Of a stretch of DNA of 27,789 nucleotides, positions 1-5,046 are shown piece after piece. Both the position numbers and the translations under genes were made by a program. The notes beneath the pieces were generated by a model that was given only the letters and a program-made list of their open reading frames with translations, was not told where the DNA came from and made no database searches. Within the stretch, counting starts at the first letter, position 1, and every line of letters starts with the position of its first letter. Source of the stretch: WRDS01 sp964492775 (GTDB lineage Bacteria; Actinomycetota; Coriobacteriia; Anaerosomatales; PHET01); NCBI GenBank assembly GCA_964492775.1, contig CAZBLH010000024.1, positions 1 to 27,789 of the forward strand, in the 5' to 3' direction.

Positions 1-960
1 TTCCAGGTGGACGAGGGCGAAGGCAAGGTTGCCGACTACGGAATCAAGCCGATGAACTGCCCGGGCCACATCATGATCTACAACAATGACGTGCGCTCCT
101 ACCGCGACCTGCCCATTCGCATGTTCGAGTTCGGCACGGTATACCGCCACGAGCTCTCCGGCGTTGTCCACGGCCTCATGCGCGCTCGCGGGTTCACTCA
201 GGACGACGCGCACATCATCTGCACCGCCGAGCAGGTCACGCCCGAGGTCATGAAGATGCTCGACCTCGTTGATTACGTGAACGGCGTCTTCGGCTTCGAG
301 TACACTGCCGAGGTCTCCACGCGTCCCGAGAAGTCGATCGAGGGCTTCGATGCCGAGTGGGACCACGCCACCGAGGCGCTCAAGGACGCACTGCGTCGGC
401 GTGACATGGAGTTCGACATCAACGAGGGTGATGGCGCGTTCTACGGACCCAAGATCGACATCAAGCTCAAGGACGCCATCGGGCGCACCTGGCAGACTGC
501 GACGATCCAGGTCGACTTCAACAACCCGATGCGCTTCGACATGAAGTACCGGACCGCTGACAACACCGAGGCGCAGCCCTACATGCTGCACCGCACGATT
601 CTCGGGTCCATGGAGCGGTTCCTCGGCATTCTGATCGAGCACTACGCGGGCGCGTTCCCGACCTGGCTCGCGCCGGTCCAGGCGGTCATCATCCCGATCG
701 CCGACCGCCATCTCGAGCATTGCGAGCGGATCGCGGCCGAACTCGAGGCGTCGGACGTGCGGACCGAGCTCTATGACCAGAACGAGCCCATGCGCGTGAA
801 GATCGCCAAGGCTCAGCAGCAGAAGGTGCCCTACATGCTGGTCGTGGGCGACAAAGAGATCGAAACCGGCACCGTTGGCGTGAGAGAGCGCACCGAGGGA
901 GATATTGGCTCGATGGAGATTTCCGCTTTCGTCGAGCGGGTACGTGCCGACAAACCGTGA
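1..960 (+). CDS. thrS: Threonyl-tRNA synthetase, 3' part (5' end outside window)
   Basis: This is a class II aminoacyl-tRNA synthetase that charges tRNA-Thr in the cytoplasm. The reading frame is open from base 1, so the gene is cut by the window edge. About 319 codons are visible; the family is usually about 580-650 residues, so the TGS and editing domains and the start of the catalytic core are missing. Visible signatures are MNCPGH (first zinc ligand Cys), motif 2 around FGTVYRHELSG, RGFTQDDAHIIC (second zinc ligand His), and LHRTILGSMERF, which holds the third zinc ligand His and motif 3. The C-terminal anticodon-binding domain runs from about VIIPIADRH to the end, with PYMLVVGDKE and VGVRER. 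The stop is TGA at 958-960. A promoter follows immediately, so infC need not depend on thrS read-through. Confidence 0.97.
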   Translation, partial: FQVDEGEGKVADYGIKPMNCPGHIMIYNNDVRSYRDLPIRMFEFGTVYRHELSGVVHGLMRARGFTQDDAHIICTAEQVTPEVMKMLDLVDYVNGVFGFEYTAEVSTRPEKSIEGFDAEWDHATEALKDALRRRDMEFDINEGDGAFYGPKIDIKLKDAIGRTWQTATIQVDFNNPMRFDMKYRTADNTEAQPYMLHRTILGSMERFLGILIEHYAGAFPTWLAPVQAVIIPIADRHLEHCERIAAELEASDVRTELYDQNEPMRVKIAKAQQQKVPYMLVVGDKEIETGTVGVRERTEGDIGSMEISAFVERVRADKP

Positions 961-972
961 CGGCACAGCGGC

Positions 973-1002
973 TGGACAGAGTAGGGTGCCTGAGGCTACA
1001 AT
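973..1002 (+). promoter_or_regulatory. Promoter for the infC-rpmI-rplT operon
   Basis: A -35 TGGACA (973-978) is followed by an 18 bp spacer and a -10 TACAAT (997-1002). Each hexamer differs from the sigma-70/SigA consensus at one base. Transcription would start near 1008-1010, giving a leader of about 215 nt before infC. It lies just after the thrS stop codon. Confidence 0.7.
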
Positions 1003-1008
1003 CTCTGG

Positions 1009-1225
1009 GCTAATCGAATACCGAGAAGCGGGACCCCGCTATTGGCGAGATTGGTCCCCACCACTGCGGCGCCAGCGAGGCAGCTGCCTGGTCGATGTGA
1101 AGAGGCGAGAGAGACTCGTGCACGGGTTTCTCGGCTAGCCTATGCTCCCGTCGGCCGCGCCGTCGGGAGTTTTTGTTTGAGCGGCCGCGCGAGTGGCCGG
1201 GGAAGATTGTGGAGGTGAGCTGCCT
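1009..1225 (+). promoter_or_regulatory. Structured 5' leader of infC with attenuator
   Basis: This untranslated stretch separates the promoter from infC. It contains a small hairpin (AGCGG/CCGCT, about 1026-1039), a perfect 12-base palindrome AGGCAGCTGCCT and the terminator hairpin at 1145-1169. The segment ACGGG at 1122-1126 can pair with CCCGT at 1147-1151, which would destroy the left arm of the terminator; this is a possible antiterminator. In Firmicutes the same operon is controlled by an L20-binding leader that ends in a terminator. Whether this leader belongs to that family cannot be told from sequence reading alone. Confidence 0.5.
1145..1178 (+). terminator. Intrinsic terminator/attenuator upstream of infC
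   Basis: CTCCCGTCGG pairs with CCGTCGGGAG (one T-T mismatch) around a CCGCG loop, followed by TTTTTGTTT. It ends only about 47 bases before the infC start codon and lies well inside the transcript from 973-1002. It is therefore better placed as an attenuator of infC than as a simple thrS terminator. Confidence 0.75.
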
Positions 1226-1804
1226 ATCAGCAGCACGGACTATCGGATCAATGACCGCATCCGGGGCCAGAAATGCCGACTCATCGGCATCGATGGGAGC
1301 CAGCTCGGTATCTTTGTCACGAGCGAGGCGCTTAGGATCGCCGACGATCAGGGACTCGACCTAGTCGAGATCGCCCCGAACGCAGATCCTCCGGTCTGCA
1401 AGATCATTGACTTCGGCAAGTACAAGTACGAGCTGTCCATGAAGGAGAAGGCGGCCCGGAAGAACCAGTCCAAGATCGAGATCAAAGAGATGAAGTTCCG
1501 GCCGAAGGTCGACAAGCACGACTATGAGACCAAGAAACGGCACATCCTGCGTTTCTTGGACGGTGGAGCCAAGGTCAAGGTCACGATCATGTTCCGCGGC
1601 CGCGAGATGGCCCACCCGGAGCTGGGGCTGAACATCCTCGAGAAGCTCGCTGGTGAGCTTGAGGAACTTGCCGTCATTGAGACGCAGCCCAAGCTCGAAG
1701 GGCGGAACATGCACATGCTGCTCGCTCCTTTGAAGAAGAAGGAGATCAAGGGAGCTCCCGAGAGCGATGAAATTGCCGCCGAACCGGCGGGCGAAGCAGA
1801 GTAG
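1226..1804 (+). CDS. infC: Translation initiation factor IF-3, probable AUC start
   Basis: IF-3 binds the 30S subunit, polices start-codon choice and prevents premature 50S joining. The protein has the usual two domains. The N-domain begins STDYRINDRIRG and includes VCKIIDFGKYKYE. After a charged helical linker (SMKEKAARKNQ), the C-domain runs from KIEIKEMKFRP through MFRGREMAH to the C-terminus. A GTG at 1193 is in frame but has no Shine-Dalgarno sequence and sits right after the terminator. A strong GGAGGTGAG (1211-1219) is placed six bases before an ATC at 1226, where family homology starts, giving 192 aa. AUU/AUC/AUA starts are known for infC and let IF-3 repress its own synthesis. rpmI follows after 12 bases. 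Confidence 0.93.
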   Translation: MSSTDYRINDRIRGQKCRLIGIDGSQLGIFVTSEALRIADDQGLDLVEIAPNADPPVCKIIDFGKYKYELSMKEKAARKNQSKIEIKEMKFRPKVDKHDYETKKRHILRFLDGGAKVKVTIMFRGREMAHPELGLNILEKLAGELEELAVIETQPKLEGRNMHMLLAPLKKKEIKGAPESDEIAAEPAGEAE

Positions 1805-1816
1805 GAGACGAAGAAT

Positions 1817-2014
1817 ATGCCGAAGCAGAAGACGCACAAGGGCACGGCGAAGCGGTTTCGCCTGACCGGTACTGGCAAGGTCATGCGGGGCAAGGCGTTC
1901 AAGAGCCACATCCTTGAGAAGAAGTCGCCCAAGCGTAAGCGCGGTTTCCGCCAGGAGACCGAAGTCGCGGCCAGCGACACCAAGGTAATCAAGAAGAATC
2001 TCGGCCTCGGCTAG
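1817..2014 (+). CDS. rpmI: 50S ribosomal protein L35 (bL35)
   Basis: A small, very basic protein of 65 aa, the standard length for bL35, which binds 23S rRNA in the large subunit. The start MPKQKTHKGTAKRF and the internal KSHILEKKSPKRKR stretch are family hallmarks. The Shine-Dalgarno AGGAG (1803-1807) overlaps the infC stop codon, so the two genes are translationally close. rplT follows after 47 bases, in the canonical infC-rpmI-rplT order. No sign of damage or unusual composition was seen. Confidence 0.97.
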   Translation: MPKQKTHKGTAKRFRLTGTGKVMRGKAFKSHILEKKSPKRKRGFRQETEVAASDTKVIKKNLGLG

Positions 2015-2061
2015 ACAAGATGCGCCGAGCGACCACTGTTTCCCTCAAGGAGTGATCAACG

Positions 2062-2418
2062 ATGCCTCGTGTAAAGAGAGCTGTTACTGCCAAGAAGAAG
2101 CGCCGCACAGTCCTTACTCGCGCTAAGGGTTACTACGGAGCAAAGAGCCGCAGCTACCGCGCAGCCAAGGAACAGGTGCAGCACTCGCTGCAGTACGCGT
2201 ACCGCGACCGCCGCAACAAGAAGCGTGAGATCCGCCGTCTGTGGATCACCCGCATCAACGCCGGCGCCCGCCTGCATGACATCTCGTACTCGCGCTTCAT
2301 GCACGGCCTGAAGATGGCCGGCGTCGAGCTCGATCGCAAGGTCCTTGCTGACATGGCCGTGAACGATCCGGCCTCGTTCGCCAAGCTTGCCGAACTCGCC
2401 AAGAGCCAGGCTGCTTAA
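2062..2418 (+). CDS. rplT: 50S ribosomal protein L20 (bL20)
   Basis: A 118-aa, strongly basic protein of normal bL20 length. It binds 23S rRNA early in 50S assembly and, in several bacteria, represses its own operon by binding the mRNA. Recognisable features are the N-terminal MPRVKRAVTAKKKRR extension, the stretch LTRAKGYYGAKSRSYR, and the C-terminal globular domain with RRLWITRINAGAR. The start is supported by AAGGAG at 2047-2052. It is the last gene of the operon and is followed by a clear terminator. L20 is the obvious candidate ligand for any control exerted through the infC leader, but that is inference. Confidence 0.97.
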   Translation: MPRVKRAVTAKKKRRTVLTRAKGYYGAKSRSYRAAKEQVQHSLQYAYRDRRNKKREIRRLWITRINAGARLHDISYSRFMHGLKMAGVELDRKVLADMAVNDPASFAKLAELAKSQAA

Positions 2419-2452
2419 GCTGCCAAGCCGCAGCGAACACACGCGTCATCGA

Positions 2453-2478
2453 AAGGCCCCGCGATGCGGGGCCTTCTT
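2453..2478 (+). terminator. Intrinsic terminator after rplT
   Basis: A 10-bp perfect stem, AAGGCCCCGC / GCGGGGCCTT, with a three-base loop is followed by CTT and then CGTG. The T-tract is short but the stem is strong and ends the ribosomal-protein operon. Confidence 0.8.
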
Positions 2479-2487
2479 CGTGTGCGT

Positions 2488-2517
2488 TTGTGCGTGCTCG
2501 GACGGTCCGAGTAGATT
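2488..2517 (+). promoter_or_regulatory. Candidate promoter with palindrome in the spacer (TasA/SipW pair)
   Basis: A weak -35-like TTGTGC (2488-2493) and -10-like TAGATT (2512-2517) are 18 bp apart. The spacer is almost filled by the inverted repeat CTCGGA-CGG-TCCGAG (2497-2511), which could be an operator. Downstream, the 120-base leader can form two further hairpins (TGGCCG/CGGCCA at 2560-2582 and CGTCG/CGACG around 2594-2614) before the ribosome-binding site. The promoter match is poor, so the call rests mainly on position, just after the rplT terminator. Confidence 0.3.
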
Positions 2518-2636
2518 GCGGTAAGGCTCTGGTCACCTTCCGAGCGTAGGGTGCGTGCATGGCCGGCTGGGCCCGTCGGCCAACCATCCACCCGTCGTCT
2601 CCCCTCGGCGACGAACAAGTCCGAGGAGGAGAGAGC

Positions 2637-3122
2637 ATGATCAAGAGAGTCCTGATCGCAGGTGTGGGCGCGTCACTCGCGCTGAGCCTGGGTGCCGCGA
2701 CTGCGTACTTCACGGCGCAGGTGCAGGTGCCTGACAGCGTCATTACCGCCGGAAGTCTTCAAGTCTCGGCGGAACCGACCACGGCGCCGTTGTCGACGAG
2801 CGGACTTGCCCCAGGGGTTTCGTCGAAGAAGTCGTTGACCGTCACGAATAGAGGCACGACGCCTGCGGACGTCATCGTCACAGCATCGAAGAAGGCTGGC
2901 ATCACCAAGTTCTACGAAGCGCTGGAGTGCACGGCGACCTGTGGCAACACGCGCTTGTACTCTGGTTCGCTTGCCGCCATGCGGACCCAGCCCGTCAGAA
3001 TTCCGGCAGGTGGGAGCAGCGAGATCAAGTTCGAGGTTGGAATGCCGGCCGAGCTCGATAACTCCTACGCCGACGACTACACGAAGATCTCGCTGTACGT
3101 CGATGCCGAGCAGGCGCACTGA
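2637..3122 (+). CDS. TasA/camelysin-like secreted protein with SipW-type signal peptide
   Basis: A predicted exported protein of 161 aa. The N-terminus MIKRVLIAGVGASLALSL followed by GAATAYFTA is the SipW-dependent type of signal peptide seen in TasA and CalY proteins. The sequence after the predicted cleavage site (VITAGSLQVS) resembles the start of mature TasA-family proteins. It is shorter than TasA (about 260 aa). The rest looks like a beta-rich domain with GTTPADVIVTASKK and PAGGSSEIKFEV. Two cysteines (ECTATC) could form a disulfide. ATG 2637 is chosen over an in-frame ATG at 2559 because GAGGAGGAGAG (2623-2633) lies just upstream and the signal peptide starts there. The stop overlaps the signal peptidase gene, its likely processing enzyme. 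TasA proteins build extracellular fibres; that role here is inference. Confidence 0.8.
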   Translation: MIKRVLIAGVGASLALSLGAATAYFTAQVQVPDSVITAGSLQVSAEPTTAPLSTSGLAPGVSSKKSLTVTNRGTTPADVIVTASKKAGITKFYEALECTATCGNTRLYSGSLAAMRTQPVRIPAGGSSEIKFEVGMPAELDNSYADDYTKISLYVDAEQAH

Positions 3123-3493
3123 TGCACTGGGCCAAGCGCACGTTTCCCGTACTCGTGACATGCGCCTTGGTCGTCGCCGTGGCGTTCGCAGGCCTGCGTG
3201 CATGGCAGCCGCTGCGCGTGACAGGCGAGTCGATGGTCCCTGCGCTGCGCTCGGGTGATGTCGTACTCGTCGAGCGCAAGGCGGCTGCCCAGATAGGGGA
3301 CATCGTACTGATTAGGAGGCCGGGGCAGCCAGCGGTTCTGCATCGAGTCATCGGATGCGGGGCAGACGGCTCGCTCGTCACAAAAGGGGATGCGAATCCC
3401 ACCCGAGACATCAGATCCGTCGCGCCCAAGTACGCAGCAGGCAGAGTGGCAGCGGTGGTGCCGACCGGAGCGCTTGTTGCGCGGTTGCGGTAA
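3122..3493 (+). CDS. Signal peptidase I, ER-type (SipW-like)
   Basis: A membrane-anchored serine protease of 123 aa that removes signal peptides at the outer face of the cytoplasmic membrane. One transmembrane helix (about residues 8-27) is followed by GESMVPALRSGD, with nucleophile Ser37. It then has VLHRVIG (His74) and TKGDANPTRD (Asp90, Asp96). Histidine in place of the usual catalytic lysine marks the ER/archaeal-type branch to which Bacillus SipW belongs. SipW processes TasA-type substrates, and the gene directly upstream encodes one. The ATG overlaps the upstream TGA by one base, so the pair is translationally coupled. It is short even for this branch, but both catalytic motifs are present. 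I saw no accessory TapA-like gene. Confidence 0.88.
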   Translation: MHWAKRTFPVLVTCALVVAVAFAGLRAWQPLRVTGESMVPALRSGDVVLVERKAAAQIGDIVLIRRPGQPAVLHRVIGCGADGSLVTKGDANPTRDIRSVAPKYAAGRVAAVVPTGALVARLR

Positions 3494-3524
3494 GCGATAC
3501 GCTACACTTCTTACATCCAATGGA

Positions 3525-3897
3525 ATATCCAGAGGCAATGACGGAGAGACGCGTCGCCCGAGTGGCGACCGGCCAGGGAAGGGCTCCCTCGACTGGAAGG
3601 GCCCACGGTCGCTTGAGCGCGCTATTCACTCCACCAGCCGCGACCTGAACCGTGAGACCGCCAGATGGTCACGCAGTAGGGGAGCCGGATCCGCCGATAC
3701 CGGGAACGCAGCTGAGACGCTGCGATGGAACGGGGCCTTGAGGGTCCTGATGAGAGGGTCATCTCGCTGTGCTGGCGGGCAGGCCAACCGAGGTGGTACC
3801 GCGGGAGCTCGCTCCCGTCCTTGGACAGACGTACAAGGGCGGGAAGGGCTCCCTTCTCGTTCGGGCAGATAATTCGGGAAGAGGTGCGCGCTCACTT
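3525..3897 (+). promoter_or_regulatory. T-box riboswitch leader of pheST
   Basis: The leader carries the T-box core AGGTGGTACCGCG (3791-3803). The UGGU at 3794-3797 would pair with the uncharged tRNA acceptor end; U opposite discriminator A73 fits tRNA-Phe. A UUC followed by A (3625-3628), on the 3' side of the large first stem, is the best candidate Phe specifier. Stem I is supported by GCGACC/GGTCGC (about 3565-3612). Downstream hairpins GCAG/CTGC (3708-3723) and GATGA/TCATC (about 3749-3763) fit the middle stems. Uncharged tRNA-Phe would stabilise the antiterminator and raise pheST expression. I found no well-spaced promoter; TACACT at 3503-3508 is the best -10-like hexamer. Confidence 0.9.
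3813..3844 (+). terminator. T-box expression platform (terminator hairpin)
   Basis: TCCCGTCCTT (3813-3822) can pair with AAGGGCGGGA (3835-3844), ten pairs including one G-U. The left arm shares bases with a competing hairpin CGGGAGC/GCTCCCG (3802-3808/3811-3817) that abuts the T-box, so the two folds exclude each other. No T-run follows, so termination may be non-canonical or the switch may act at another level. Confidence 0.55.
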
Positions 3898-4959
3898 ATG
3901 GGAGTCATCGACGAACTGAGAGCACAACAGGATTCCGCGCTCGTTGCACTGGAGGCCGCGGCCGATCTCGCGGCGCTAGATGCCGTGCGCGTGGCTTACC
4001 TCGGCAAGAAGGGCTCTCTCACGCACGTGCTGAAGTCGCTTGGAACGCTATCGCCTGAGGAGCGCCCTGCTGTCGGCAAGGCGGCCAACGAGGTGCGCAC
4101 CGCCATCGAGGGGGCCATCGAGGCGCGTCGCTCCGTACTCGCTGAGGCGGCTCTGGAGGCCCGCGTGGCATCCGAGGCGGTCGACGTGACCCTACCGGGT
4201 CGGGCGCGGCCAGTCGGTAGCCGACACCTCATCGAGGCCATCACCGCCGAGGTCATCGAGGTCTTCCTGGGCCTCGGGTATCACGTCGCCGAAGGTCCGC
4301 AGGTGGAGCTGGAGTACTACAACTTCACTGCGCTCAATCACACACCGCAGCACCCAGCGCGGGCGGCCACCGACACCTTCTACGTCGCAGACCTCTCGGG
4401 CGAGGAGTTCGACGGGCCCGAGCCGTCCTGCGTGCTGCTTCGCACGCACACATCGCCAGTCCAGGTCCGCACCATGGAGCGGTCGGGTCCCCCGATCTAC
4501 GTATTGGCGCCCGGCCGAGTATATCGGCGCGATATCGCGGACCCGAGCCACTTGCCGCAGTTCACGCAGATCGAAGGCCTTGTGGTTGACGAGGGGATTA
4601 CCTTCGCCGATCTCAAGGGCACTCTCGATCACTTCGTGAAGGCAATCTTCGGTCCCGATCGAAAGACCCGCTTCCGGCCGCACTTCTTCCCGTTCACGGA
4701 GCCGTCTGCAGAGGTGGACGTCAGCTGCGGCATCTGCGGCGGTAGTGGCTGCCGGTTCTGCAAGCAGTCGGGGTGGCTTGAGATCCTCGGGTGCGGCATG
4801 GTCGACCCGAACGTGTTCGGCTACGTCGATATCGACACGGAGCGCTACACGGGCTTCGCATTCGGCATGGGCGTCGAGCGTATTGCCGCTCTGAAGTACA
4901 ACGTGCCTGACCTGCGCATGCTGGTCGAAGGTGACATGCGGTTCCTTCGGCAGTTCTGA
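3898..4959 (+). CDS. pheS: Phenylalanyl-tRNA synthetase alpha subunit
   Basis: The catalytic subunit of the alpha2-beta2 enzyme that charges tRNA-Phe, 353 aa. The N-terminal region (1-100) is the expected coiled-coil tRNA-binding arm. The class II catalytic core includes RHLIEAITAEVIEVF, the HTSPVQVRTM motif (motif 2 region), FTQIEGLVVDE and motif 3 GFAFGMGVERIA near the C-terminus. A four-cysteine cluster (Cys277, Cys280, Cys285, Cys288) looks like the zinc-ribbon insert found in many bacterial PheS proteins. ATG 3898 is preceded by GAGGTG (3881-3886). An open frame extends upstream to 3769 but runs through the T-box, so that extension is not coding. pheT follows after 87 bases. Confidence 0.97.
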   Translation: MGVIDELRAQQDSALVALEAAADLAALDAVRVAYLGKKGSLTHVLKSLGTLSPEERPAVGKAANEVRTAIEGAIEARRSVLAEAALEARVASEAVDVTLPGRARPVGSRHLIEAITAEVIEVFLGLGYHVAEGPQVELEYYNFTALNHTPQHPARAATDTFYVADLSGEEFDGPEPSCVLLRTHTSPVQVRTMERSGPPIYVLAPGRVYRRDIADPSHLPQFTQIEGLVVDEGITFADLKGTLDHFVKAIFGPDRKTRFRPHFFPFTEPSAEVDVSCGICGGSGCRFCKQSGWLEILGCGMVDPNVFGYVDIDTERYTGFAFGMGVERIAALKYNVPDLRMLVEGDMRFLRQF

Positions 4960-4974
4960 CGATCCGACCCACTT

Positions 4975-4996
4975 CGCCGCGCCCGTCGGGGCGGCG
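4975..4996 (+). other. Hairpin in the pheS-pheT gap
   Basis: CGCC/GGCG and GCCC/GGGC arms with a two-base bulge surround a GTCG loop. No T-run follows, so this is more likely an mRNA stability or processing element than a terminator. Its function is not known. Confidence 0.3.
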
Positions 4997-5046
4997 CCCT
5001 AGTCGATACCACCGCGACCGTTCGCGTGAAAGGACTGAAGTAGCAG

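Noticed and set aside
1193..1225. GTG 1193 as the infC start
   Set aside because: No ribosome-binding site, right behind a terminator, and the extra residues are unlike IF-3; ATC 1226 has a strong site at the right distance.
2559..2636. Upstream start for the TasA-like gene
   Set aside because: It would put 26 non-hydrophobic residues before a textbook signal peptide and ignore the strong ribosome-binding site at 2623-2633.
2518..2636. Possible c-di-GMP riboswitch before the TasA-like gene
   Set aside because: Some hairpins are present, but I could not find the conserved core of either class; biology alone is not evidence.
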